A program made the position numbers and the translations under genes. A stretch of DNA of 64,000 nucleotides, from NCBI RefSeq assembly GCF_049316285.1, contig NZ_JBMOXA010000018.1, positions 27,298-91,297 on the forward strand, in the 5' to 3' direction. The stretch comes from Rhodoferax_B sp049316285. Its GTDB lineage: Bacteria; Pseudomonadota; Gammaproteobacteria; Burkholderiales; Burkholderiaceae_C. A model generated the notes under the pieces. The model was not told the origin of the DNA. It did no database searches and worked only from the letters and a program-made list of their open reading frames with translations. Of this stretch, positions 49,291 through 57,344 are shown one piece after another (position 1 is the stretch's first letter; each line of letters opens with the position of its first letter).

Positions 49291-50277
49291 ATGCTCAATA
49301 TCTTTTCGCTCGCCAATGGACGCCTCTTTCAAGAAGAGATCGAGTCCCTGGAAGAGCTCAGCAAATTCCAGCCGATCTGGGTGGATCTGGAATCACCCTC
49401 ACCCGAAGAAAAGCGCTGGATCAAGCAGCACTACGGCCTGTCCATCCCCGAAGACGCGATGGACGAGGACATTGAAGAGTCCGCCCGTTTCTATGAAGAA
49501 GACAACGGCGACCTGCACATCCGCAGTGACTTTCTGGTGGCCGATGAAGAGTCGCCGCACACGGTGCGTGTGGCCTTCATCCTGAACCAGCACAACGCCT
49601 CGATGAAAAGCCGTGGTGTGCTGTTTTCCATACACGACGAAGACGTGCCCGTGCTGCGGCTGATCCGCATGCGCGCGCGCCGTGCGCCTGGGCTGATTGA
49701 AGACGCCAAAGACGTGCTGCTGAAGCTGCTGGACGCCGACGCAGAGTACTCGGCCGACACGCTGGAAGACATTTACGTCGACCTGGAAAAAGTCAGCGGC
49801 CGTGTGCTCGCCGGCAACGTGACCGACGAACTCGCCAGCGAAGTGCTGAGCTCGATTGCGCGCCACGAGGATTTGAACGGCCGCATCCGCCGCAACATGA
49901 TGGACACACGCCGCGCCTTGAGCTTCATGATGCGCAGCAAGATGCTCAACGCCGAGCAGTTTGAAGAAGCGCGGCAGATTCTGCGTGACATCGACTCACT
50001 CGATTCACACACGGCCTTCTTGTTCGACAAGATCAACTTCTTGATGGACGCCACCGTCGGTTTCATCAACATCAACCAGAACAAGATCATCAAGATCTTC
50101 TCGGTGGCCAGCGTGGCCTTGCTGCCGCCGACCTTGATCGCCAGCATCTACGGCATGAACTTCAAGTACATGCCCGAACTCGACTGGACGCTGGGCTACC
50201 CCTACGTGCTGGTGTTGATGATTGCCAGCGCGGTGGTGCCCATGTTGTACTTCCGCAAGCGCGGCTGGCTCAAGTAA
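49291..50277 (+). CDS. corA: CorA magnesium/cobalt transporter
   Basis: 328 aa. Long N-terminal cytoplasmic domain (about 1-260), then two C-terminal membrane spans with the signature YGMNF between them (GMN near residue 291), as in the pentameric CorA channels that move magnesium down its gradient. The length fits the family. AGGGA lies nine bases before the ATG. A 13-bp hairpin and an extended -10 promoter lie in the leader, so control by a leader RNA is possible. Confidence 0.93.
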   Translation: MLNIFSLANGRLFQEEIESLEELSKFQPIWVDLESPSPEEKRWIKQHYGLSIPEDAMDEDIEESARFYEEDNGDLHIRSDFLVADEESPHTVRVAFILNQHNASMKSRGVLFSIHDEDVPVLRLIRMRARRAPGLIEDAKDVLLKLLDADAEYSADTLEDIYVDLEKVSGRVLAGNVTDELASEVLSSIARHEDLNGRIRRNMMDTRRALSFMMRSKMLNAEQFEEARQILRDIDSLDSHTAFLFDKINFLMDATVGFININQNKIIKIFSVASVALLPPTLIASIYGMNFKYMPELDWTLGYPYVLVLMIASAVVPMLYFRKRGWLK

Positions 50278-50293
50278 CGACCTAGTCCCTTGC

Positions 50294-51190
50294 TCACACG
50301 TTCTCGGCCAGCGCCACCAGGCGCTGGTACCAAGGATGCGCCGGGTCGCGCAGCATGGTATGGGTCTGGAAATGATCCAGCCCCTGCTCCATATGGAACG
50401 AAACCAGGCGCCCCTGCGCTTCCAGCAATGCCGCCAGTCGCTTGTTCGACGACTGCACACGTGCGCTGTCGTGCTCGCCATAGGTCAACACAAACGGCAC
50501 GCTGTTGCCCGCCGTCCAGCTCATGGGGCTGAACAAGGCGTCGTGTGCCGCATCGGCCAGCAGCATGGTGTAGACGCGTTCCTCCAGGCTGCCAACCGCC
50601 GGTGCCGGGTGGTGGATGTCCATGATGCCGCTGATGGGCAAGGCGCCACACACACGGCCCACGCCATTCAACCGGTCTTGGCAGCGCAACGCCGTCAGTG
50701 TCGACAAGTGCCCGCCCGCAGAGTGGCCCGACAGATACAGACGCTGCGCGTCGCCACCCCACTGGCCCACATGTTCGGCCACATGGCGCAGCATGGTCAG
50801 GCTGTCTTCCAGCCCATCGGCAATGAGATTCGGCGCCAGCCGGTATGAAGGCGCGACCAACACAAAACCCAGCGCCGTGACGTGGCGCGCCATGAAGTTG
50901 GCGTATTCGCGGTAGCCATTGGTCCAGCCACCGCCGTGCCAGAACACCAGCACGGGCGCGTTTTTCGCCTGTTTTGGGGCGAACACGTTGAAGCGCTGCA
51001 GGCGATGTTCGCCATAGGCTTGGTCCAACGCCACCAGATCAGTTTGCGTGATGGGGTCCTGCGCCCAATGCATCACGGTTTGGGCGTAGTGCAAGGCGGC
51101 CGGAAACGGCATGGGCATTTGGTGATCGGGATCGAACACATCGCGCGCGATGTCCATCTGCGCCGAGGGATTGAGATTGGATAAGGTCAT
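50294..51190 (-). CDS. Alpha/beta hydrolase (esterase/arylformamidase-like)
   Basis: 298 aa from the ATG at 51190. Alpha/beta hydrolase with the oxyanion motif VFWHGGGWTNGY, the nucleophile in YLSGHSAGGHLS and the catalytic histidine near the C-terminus (MEQGLDHFQTH). The HGGGW and GHSAGG motifs place it with hormone-sensitive-lipase/kynurenine-formamidase-type enzymes. It is the last gene of a four-gene operon (solute-binding protein, epimerase, SDR, hydrolase), separated from the SDR gene by one base. Substrate unknown. Confidence 0.85.
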   Translation of the reverse strand: MTLSNLNPSAQMDIARDVFDPDHQMPMPFPAALHYAQTVMHWAQDPITQTDLVALDQAYGEHRLQRFNVFAPKQAKNAPVLVFWHGGGWTNGYREYANFMARHVTALGFVLVAPSYRLAPNLIADGLEDSLTMLRHVAEHVGQWGGDAQRLYLSGHSAGGHLSTLTALRCQDRLNGVGRVCGALPISGIMDIHHPAPAVGSLEERVYTMLLADAAHDALFSPMSWTAGNSVPFVLTYGEHDSARVQSSNKRLAALLEAQGRLVSFHMEQGLDHFQTHTMLRDPAHPWYQRLVALAENV

Positions 51191-51191
51191 G

Positions 51192-51941
51192 TCAGATGCC
51201 CAAGCCCCCGAGTGATTTGCCACCGTCAACAAACAAGGTCTGCCCGGTGATGAAGCTGGTGGAAGGTGCTGCCAAAAACGCAATCGCGTTGGCGATTTCA
51301 TCGGGGCTGGCGGCTTTGCCAGAGGGCTCAATCTTTTCCCAGGCGCTGAACATTTCGGCCGGGGCCGAGCGTGTCATGGGGGTGTCGGTAAAACCGGGCG
51401 CCACCGAGTTCACGGCGATTTGTGCATCACGCAATTCCATGGCCATGGCGCGTGTCAAACCAATTACCGCGGCCTTGGACGCCACATAGTGCGCAAAGCG
51501 TGTGCCACCCAGTGCGCCACGCGAGGAGATGGTGACGATGCGCCCACCGGCCTTCATGCGGCGTGCGGCTTCCTGCGCCGGAATGAAGGTGCCGATGACG
51601 TTGACCTCCAGCATTTGGCGAAACGCGTCTTCGGTCAGTTCCAGCAGCTTGGCATCGTTGTAGATGCCTGCGGCGCAGACCATCGCGTCAACACGCGGTG
51701 CCGCGTCCAGCACCGCACAAACGGCTTCGCGCTTGCAGATGTCGGCCACTGCCGCAGTCACGTCCAGGCCCTGCTCTACGAGCTTGGCGACGGCCGATTG
51801 CAGTTGCGCGGCCGAGCGGTCCATGGCCACAACACTGAAGCCGTCGCGCGCCAAACGCGCGGCCGTGGCCAGGCCTATGCCTTGTGCGGCGCCGGTGACA
51901 AAAGCGACCGGCCGGCTGGAAGATATTGAAGAATGAGTCAT
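51192..51941 (-). CDS. Short-chain dehydrogenase/reductase
   Basis: 249 aa from the ATG at 51941. Classical SDR: NAD(P) motif TGAAQGIGLATA near the N-terminus, the NAG-type CAAGIY, catalytic Ser in IVTISSRGALG and the YVASK (YxxxK) motif, and GQTLFVDGGKSLGG at the end. It probably oxidises or reduces a sugar acid or hydroxy acid in the pathway of its neighbours; the substrate is not known. Eleven bases after the epimerase gene. Confidence 0.9.
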   Translation of the reverse strand: MTHSSISSSRPVAFVTGAAQGIGLATAARLARDGFSVVAMDRSAAQLQSAVAKLVEQGLDVTAAVADICKREAVCAVLDAAPRVDAMVCAAGIYNDAKLLELTEDAFRQMLEVNVIGTFIPAQEAARRMKAGGRIVTISSRGALGGTRFAHYVASKAAVIGLTRAMAMELRDAQIAVNSVAPGFTDTPMTRSAPAEMFSAWEKIEPSGKAASPDEIANAIAFLAAPSTSFITGQTLFVDGGKSLGGLGI

Positions 51942-51952
51942 ATCAAAAAATC

Positions 51953-52942
51953 TTATGCATTCGCAGAAACACAAAACGGTGTGAAGTGCGCCACCGACTG
52001 CGCCAGCGTGTAGTGCGGCTGCCAAGCCAGTTCGCGGGCGGCAGCACTGATGTCCGAGGCAGCGGTGCGCACGTGTGGAAAGCCGGCAAAACCACCCGTG
52101 GGCGGTGTGCGCACCTCCAGCTGCAGCGCAGGGTAAAGCTGGCGCACGGCATCGACAAAATCATCAAAGCTGCACAGCTGGCCCAAGCCAATGGTGTAGA
52201 CACCCTGGGCCGGATCCGGTGCGGTCAGCGCCGCCACATTGGCCAGCGCGCAGTCACGGGCATCAATGAACTCCTCGCCACCGCGCCACACCACATACGG
52301 GTCATCGATGACCGAAACACGGCCACGTGCCGCAGGTGATGCCAGTGATGACAATACCCGCCCGGGCACCGACGTGCCAGGCCCGGGCCAGGCACTGATG
52401 ACCGCCGCATAACGCAGCGACACCGTGCTCACGCCATACAAGTCGCGGTACAGCAGAGCCAGATGTTCACCCATCACCTTGGTCGCGGCGTAGATGGAGC
52501 CGGGCCGGTGGCTGATGGACTGGAGCGTGAAGTCTTCGGGAAAGGCCGCACCTTCAAAGCTGCCAAACGCTGGGTAGGCCACGGTGGTGGAACTGGCCAG
52601 CACCACACGGTGCAGGCTGTGCTTGCGTGCCAGCTCCAACACATTGGCGGCGCCCATGACGTTGACCTTGATGCCCTTCAACGGGTTCTCGCGAATGGCG
52701 GTCGACAGCAGCGCCGCCGTATGCACGATGCGCCGCACGCCACACTGGGTGATCAGGCGCTCCAGCGCCATCACGTCGGCCACATCGCCTTCCAGCACAC
52801 GCACACGTGGGTGCGACACGATGCTGGCAATGGCCTCGCGCGCAGGGCGCAAGTCCATCAGAAACACATCTTCGCCCCGCTCGGCGAGCAGTTGCGCGGT
52901 GTGGCAGCCGATGACGCCGGCGCCGGTGATCAGGGTGGGCAC
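51953..52942 (-). CDS. NAD-dependent epimerase/dehydratase family protein
   Basis: 329 aa from the GTG at 52942, which has AGGAG eight bases upstream; the GTG at 52951 overlaps that site and was rejected. Extended SDR fold: LITGAGVIGCHTAQLL, HTAALLSTAIRENP, catalytic YAATKVMGE and Ser in SSTTVAYPAF. Relatives include sugar epimerases and D-erythronate dehydrogenase-like enzymes; the substrate cannot be assigned. It follows the solute-binding protein gene by 56 bp. Confidence 0.88.
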   Translation of the reverse strand: MPTLITGAGVIGCHTAQLLAERGEDVFLMDLRPAREAIASIVSHPRVRVLEGDVADVMALERLITQCGVRRIVHTAALLSTAIRENPLKGIKVNVMGAANVLELARKHSLHRVVLASSTTVAYPAFGSFEGAAFPEDFTLQSISHRPGSIYAATKVMGEHLALLYRDLYGVSTVSLRYAAVISAWPGPGTSVPGRVLSSLASPAARGRVSVIDDPYVVWRGGEEFIDARDCALANVAALTAPDPAQGVYTIGLGQLCSFDDFVDAVRQLYPALQLEVRTPPTGGFAGFPHVRTAASDISAAARELAWQPHYTLAQSVAHFTPFCVSANA

Positions 52943-52998
52943 GCGAAGCACTCCTTTGGGAAGGTGCGGCTTTTAAAAAGCCGCACCAAGTCAGCCCA

Positions 52999-53985
52999 TC
53001 AATCGGCTTGAATGCCAAACTCTTTGATGACCTTGCCGTAGCGCACATGGTCGTCTGCCACCAGCTTGGCCAGCTTGGCGGGCTCGCCACCCACGGGCAC
53101 CACGGCCAGACCGGTCAGGCGCGCCTGCACATCCGGCATCTTCAGGATTTCATTGGCATGGGTGTTCAGCAGCTTGACCAGCTCCGGCGACATGCCCTTG
53201 GGGCCCATCAGCGCTTGCCAGGCGCCCACATCGGCGTCTTTGAAACCCTGCTCGGTGAGTGTGGGCACATTCGGCTGGAACGGCGAGCGCTGTGGATCGG
53301 CCACACCCAAGACCACCAGCTTGCCCGCAGTGACGTGTTGCGCCACCGGGCCCAGCGTGGTGTACATCATGGGCACGTGGCCGCCCACCATGTCGGCCAC
53401 GGCGGGCACGCTGCCACGGTAGGGCACCTGGGTGATCTTCACACCGGCCGACTTGCCGAACATTTCACCCAGGATGTGCATGGGCGAGCCGTTGCCGGGG
53501 CTGGCGTAGGTTTGGATCTTGCCGGCCTTGACATTGCTCACCAGGTCTTTGACGCTGCTCACACCCGAAGCAGTGGTGGCCACCACAAACAGTGACTGCG
53601 TGCCGAGTTCGATGATGGGTGTGAGGTCATTCACTGGGTCATACATGGCGCCAGCGCCGGGCTTCAACACCAGCGTGGCGATGGACACCGTGTTCGGTGC
53701 CAGCAGCAGCGTATAGCCATCGGGCGCGGACTTCGCCACATAAGACGTACCAATGGTGCCAGCGGCACCGGTGCGGTTTTCCACCACCACGGGTTGACCC
53801 AAACGCGCCGAAAGCTTCTCCGCCATGATGCGGCCCAACACATCGGTATCGCCGCCAGCGGGGTAGGCCACCACGATGGTGATGGGCTTGTTTGGGTAAG
53901 GCGCTTGGGCGGTGGCTGGCCCGGCTGACAGGGTCAGCGCGGCGGATGCAACTGCGGCCAGCGCGAGGCGACGCGTGAATTTCAT
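52999..53985 (-). CDS. Tripartite tricarboxylate transporter (Bug-type) solute-binding protein
   Basis: 328 aa from the ATG at 53985, with AAGGAT upstream. Signal peptide (residues 1-27, cleavage after ATA), then the Bug domain (YPNKPITIVVAYPAGGDTDVLGR, VVENRTGAAGTIGTSYVAKS, MGPKGMSPELVKLLN). It delivers a carboxylate or similar small acid to a TctAB membrane complex or acts as an orphan receptor; no TctA/TctB gene is in the window. It heads an operon with three enzymes and is divergent from a GntR regulator. Confidence 0.9.
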   Translation of the reverse strand: MKFTRRLALAAVASAALTLSAGPATAQAPYPNKPITIVVAYPAGGDTDVLGRIMAEKLSARLGQPVVVENRTGAAGTIGTSYVAKSAPDGYTLLLAPNTVSIATLVLKPGAGAMYDPVNDLTPIIELGTQSLFVVATTASGVSSVKDLVSNVKAGKIQTYASPGNGSPMHILGEMFGKSAGVKITQVPYRGSVPAVADMVGGHVPMMYTTLGPVAQHVTAGKLVVLGVADPQRSPFQPNVPTLTEQGFKDADVGAWQALMGPKGMSPELVKLLNTHANEILKMPDVQARLTGLAVVPVGGEPAKLAKLVADDHVRYGKVIKEFGIQAD

Positions 53986-54191
53986 GGTCAATCCTTAGAG
54001 AGAGTGGAGCGTGGGGAACGCGTGAAACAAGGAAACGAAACGGTGAAAAGGGATCAGGGGAAAAACGCAAATCAAGGGAAATCAAAGACTGGCGCCCGAC
54101 CGACTCGAAGTACCGCGAATCATGCGCAAAACCTCGTTAGGGGAGTGGCTCCATAGCGCCCCACACCGCTGCGGCGGACGCTACGATGACA

Positions 54192-54220
54192 ATCTTATGA
54201 ATATAAAAAATCATCGTCAA
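54192..54220 (-). promoter_or_regulatory. Sigma-70 promoter for the Bug/epimerase/SDR/hydrolase operon
   Basis: On the reverse strand TTGACG (54220-54215) and TAAGAT (54197-54192) are separated by exactly 17 bases in an AT-rich segment (54190-54250) of the 387-bp gap between the solute-binding gene and gntR. The rest of the gap shows no gene. The promoter lies about 205 bp before the gene start, which implies a long leader. Confidence 0.6.
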
Positions 54221-54372
54221 TATAAATTTTAAAGAAATCTATAGAATCCAACCAGTGAAACAAAACAGGGGGAGGACGGCGGCTGGAGCAGCCATTTCAG
54301 CCCACGCAAGCACAATGCCGGGCTTTGATGGCGGCCAAGTGCACCCCTTCCAAATACGGAGACAATTTGCTG

Positions 54373-55113
54373 ATGGCACTTCCATCCACCGACAGCATAG
54401 GCGCCGACAAAACCTTGGCCGACCGCGCGCTGCGCCTGCTGCGCGACGACATCCTGGCCGTACGCCTGGCGCCCGACACTAGGCTGCGCATTGCCGAGCT
54501 GCAGACCCGTTACGACCTGGGCATCAGCCCCTTGCGCGAAGCTTTGCTGCGGCTGATCAGCGAAGGTTTGGTGGTGGCCGAAGGCCAGCGCGGTTTTGCC
54601 GTGGCGTCGATCTCGCTGGCCGAACTCGAAGACCTGACACGCGCCCGTGTGCGGCTGGAGTCGGCCATACTGGCCGAGGCCATTGAAAAAGGGGATGACG
54701 AGTGGGAAGCCGGCATGCTCGCCGCGTTCCACCGCCTCTCACGCACGCCCATTCCCACTGACGTGCACGACTCCGCCGCCACGCTGGAATGGGAAGAACG
54801 CCACCGCGCGTTCCACCAGTCGCTGGTGGCCGGCTGCGGCTCGGCCTGGCTGCTGCGCATGCAAGCGCAACTGGCCGAGCACTCACAGCGCTATCTGCGT
54901 GTGCGGCTGTTCCATTCGGTGCCGCTGGCGCAAATGATGCGCAACGTCGACAACGAACACCGCGACCTGATGCAGGCCCTGCTTGACCGCGACGCACCAC
55001 GCGCGGCCAAGCTGATGCAAGAACACCTGGAGACCACGGCGGGTGCGGTGGCCAGTTTGTGGAAGACCGAGCTGGCTACAGCCGCTGAACCACGGCGCGC
55101 GACCGCTCGTTAG
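54373..55113 (+). CDS. GntR-family transcriptional regulator (FadR-like)
   Basis: 246 aa from the ATG at 54373; the frame is open 48 bases upstream. N-terminal winged helix (about residues 15-80: LADRALRLLRDDILAVRLAP, YDLGISPLREALLRLISEGLV), then an FCD-type effector domain (about 95-235) with acidic and histidine residues for metal binding (WEERHRAFHQSLVAGC, DNEHRDLMQALLDRD). Divergent from the Bug operon, so it likely represses that operon until its inducer is bound. Confidence 0.92.
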   Translation: MALPSTDSIGADKTLADRALRLLRDDILAVRLAPDTRLRIAELQTRYDLGISPLREALLRLISEGLVVAEGQRGFAVASISLAELEDLTRARVRLESAILAEAIEKGDDEWEAGMLAAFHRLSRTPIPTDVHDSAATLEWEERHRAFHQSLVAGCGSAWLLRMQAQLAEHSQRYLRVRLFHSVPLAQMMRNVDNEHRDLMQALLDRDAPRAAKLMQEHLETTAGAVASLWKTELATAAEPRRATAR

Positions 55114-55123
55114 GCGCGTTAGT

Positions 55124-56014
55124 TCAGGCTGTCGCCTTGTAGCGCAAGGCCTCCACCACCAGCGCCAAAGCCGGCGATGCGCGCCGGGTGGCGTAATACA
55201 GGTGGTAGCCCGGAAAACTCACAGCCCAATCGTCCAGCACCGTGACCAGGCGGCCAGCGGCCACGTGTTCGCGCACCAGTTCGCCGGGCAGCCAGGCCAG
55301 ACCGTGCCCGGCAAGGGCTGCCGACAAAATCAGCTCGCCATTGTTAAAAGCCAGGCGCCCGGTCACGCCCATGTTGACGGCTTTGCCGCGCTTCTTGAAC
55401 TCCCAGTTCATCAGCCCGCTGTGTGTGGGCAGGCGTCTGCCAATGCAATCATGGTCCGCCAGGTCTTGCGGCCTGCGCGGCGGCGCATGGCGCGCAAAGT
55501 AGGCCGGCGCGCCCACCACCGCAAACTGCATGTCGGGTGCGATGCGCACGGCAATCATGTCCTTGGCCACATCGCCGCCCAGGCGCACGCCCAGGTCAAA
55601 ACGCTCGGCCACGATGTCGGTGAAACGGTTGTCGGCGCTGATCTCCAGCTTGATGTCGGGGTACTGCAGCAACCACGGCTCCAGCTTGGGCCAGACGATG
55701 GACTTCACCGCGTGTTCACTCGCCGTGATGCGCACCGTGCCGGCCGGCTTGCCGCGCATTTCGTTGAGCACATTGAGCTCGGCTTCAATGTCGGCGAAGC
55801 GTGGTCCCACGGTTTGGTACAGCCGCTCGCCCGCCTCGGTGGGCGACACACTGCGTGTGGTGCGGTTCAGCAGCTTCAGATCCAGCCGCTGCTCCAGCGC
55901 ACGCACGGTCTGACTCAGCGCCGACTGCGAAACACCCAGTTGCGCCGCGGCCCGCGTAAAGCTGCTCACACGCACCACGGCGGCAAACGCTGCGAGGTCG
56001 TCAAAACGCGTCAT
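55124..56014 (-). CDS. LysR-family transcriptional regulator
   Basis: 296 aa. Winged helix (about residues 3-62: DDLAAFAAVVRVSSFTRAAA, VSQSALSQTVRALEQRL) and effector domain. Divergent from the cytochrome P460 gene, with 76 bp between the starts; that gap resembles the gap before the MFS gene at 57345, so the two transcription units are probably both controlled by this regulator. The protein belongs to the common YafC-like subgroup near oxidoreductase genes. The inducer is unknown. Confidence 0.92.
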   Translation of the reverse strand: MTRFDDLAAFAAVVRVSSFTRAAAQLGVSQSALSQTVRALEQRLDLKLLNRTTRSVSPTEAGERLYQTVGPRFADIEAELNVLNEMRGKPAGTVRITASEHAVKSIVWPKLEPWLLQYPDIKLEISADNRFTDIVAERFDLGVRLGGDVAKDMIAVRIAPDMQFAVVGAPAYFARHAPPRRPQDLADHDCIGRRLPTHSGLMNWEFKKRGKAVNMGVTGRLAFNNGELILSAALAGHGLAWLPGELVREHVAAGRLVTVLDDWAVSFPGYHLYYATRRASPALALVVEALRYKATA

Positions 56015-56015
56015 T

Positions 56016-56090
56016 GATTAGCCTGCCTTCTAAGCCTATGTTGATTTTGCAGTCTATTCATTCAATCAAGCGCTGTCTAGACTCATTGCC
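56016..56090 (+). promoter_or_regulatory. LysR-type promoter/operator copy 1 (before cytochrome P460 gene)
   Basis: 75 bp from GATTAG to the start codon. It contains TTGATT-N17-AATCAA (56041-56069), CAGTCTA, TCATTCAATC and CTAGACT. 50 of the 75 positions are identical, without gaps, to 57270-57344. Confidence 0.65.
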
Positions 56091-56567
56091 ATGTCTGCAA
56101 AACCCCTCCTCTGCCGCGTTGCCGCATGTGCGCTCACCTTCTGTGCCATGTTGCTGGAAAGCGGGCAAGTCAGTGCTGAGGCCAACCGCGTCACATTCCC
56201 CAAGGCACTCGACAGCCTGGTGCACTACACCACGGTGAAACGCGGCGACGTGACCGAACACATGCTCACCACGCAAGAAGCATTGGACGCCGTGAAGTTG
56301 GGCCAGGCCATTCCCAACGGCACACACGTGGTGCTGGTGGACTACCGAGACAACAAGGTCTTTCGCTACTTTGTGATGGAAAAAGGCGACGGCTGGGGTG
56401 CGGACTTTGCGGCATCGCGGCGCACCGGCGACTGGCAGTTTCAGGCCTTCAAGCCAGACAAAACCATCAACCTCAGCGAGAACTCGGCACGCTGCCAAGC
56501 CTGCCACCAAGGGCGCGCGGACAGCCAGTTCCTCTACACCTTCAACGACCTCAAGCGCTCGCCTTAA
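56091..56567 (+). CDS. Cytochrome P460 family protein
   Basis: 158 aa. Signal peptide (residues 1-29, cleavage after VSA), then a cytochrome P460 fold. The heme attachment motif is CQACHQ (CxxCH) near residue 135 and is followed by the family-typical DSQFLYTFNDL. P460-type hemes are known for oxidation of hydroxylamine or related nitrogen compounds, but the family is broad and the activity here is unknown. It is first in the LysR-facing cluster; a DUF4405 membrane gene follows after 32 bp. Confidence 0.82.
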   Translation: MSAKPLLCRVAACALTFCAMLLESGQVSAEANRVTFPKALDSLVHYTTVKRGDVTEHMLTTQEALDAVKLGQAIPNGTHVVLVDYRDNKVFRYFVMEKGDGWGADFAASRRTGDWQFQAFKPDKTINLSENSARCQACHQGRADSQFLYTFNDLKRSP

Positions 56568-56599
56568 AACCCACACCACACCGATAGACGACGCCGCAC

Positions 56600-57271
56600 A
56601 TGGTGAACATCACATTCTTATGGCGGCTGCTCCTGGCCTTTTGCGCAGGCGCCTTGCTGCTGCTGGCGCTAGCCTACTACTGGCTGGAAAACACCACACA
56701 CGAATGGATAGGCACCGGCCTCTTTGCCTTGCTCATTGGGCACAACCTGCTGCATAGACGCTGGTGGGGCAACGTCATCCAGCCACGCCGCACGCCAGAC
56801 TCTAGGCTAGACCGGGCGCTGAGCCTGTCACTGCTCACCAGCATGCTGGCGCTGCTGTTCAGCAGCCTGGCGATCTCGCAAACCGTCTTTGCTTTTCTGC
56901 GGCTGGGCGGCGGGTTCAGCGCACGCCAGATCCACATTTTCGCCGCCTACTGGTGCGTGGTCCTGGTGTCGGTGCATCTGGGCTTTCGCTGGCAGCGGGT
57001 GATGCAGTTCGTGCGTCACGCACTGCACCTCCACGCCGACAGCAAAGCCCGCAGCTGGGGCCTTCGTGTGGCCGCCGCGGCCATCGCCACCGTCGGTTTG
57101 CAGAGTTCTTTTGTGATGGAAGTGGGCAGCAAGCTCACGCTGCAAATGAGTTTGGAGTGGTGGGACTTTGCGCAATCGACGCTTGGCTTCTTTCTGCGCT
57201 GGTTATCGATTTTGGGGCTCTACACGACCGCCACGCACTACGCCTTGCAGTGGATGCGTACACGCGATTGA
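56600..57271 (+). CDS. DUF4405-type integral membrane protein
   Basis: 223 aa. Five hydrophobic segments (about residues 8-28, 37-52, 74-94, 107-127, 150-170). Histidines inside or near spans (IGHNLLHRRWW, QIHIFAAYW, LVSVHLGFRW) are consistent with a heme-b-binding four-helix bundle of the DUF4405 type. It may form an electron-transfer link with the preceding exported cytochrome. I assign the family from the His pattern and topology only. Confidence 0.65.
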   Translation: MVNITFLWRLLLAFCAGALLLLALAYYWLENTTHEWIGTGLFALLIGHNLLHRRWWGNVIQPRRTPDSRLDRALSLSLLTSMLALLFSSLAISQTVFAFLRLGGGFSARQIHIFAAYWCVVLVSVHLGFRWQRVMQFVRHALHLHADSKARSWGLRVAAAAIATVGLQSSFVMEVGSKLTLQMSLEWWDFAQSTLGFFLRWLSILGLYTTATHYALQWMRTRD

Positions 57272-57344
57272 TTAGCAATGCTTCTAACGGCATCTTGATT
57301 CATCAGTCTAGTCATTCAATCGATGCAAACCTAGACTTCCGGCC
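57270..57344 (+). promoter_or_regulatory. LysR-type promoter/operator copy 2 (before MFS gene)
   Basis: 75 bp ending at the MFS start codon, matching 56016-56090 at 50 of 75 positions with no gaps. Conserved blocks: CTTCTAA, TTGATT, CAGTCTA, TCATTCAATC and CTAGACT. It overlaps the last two bases of the DUF4405 gene. Confidence 0.65.
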
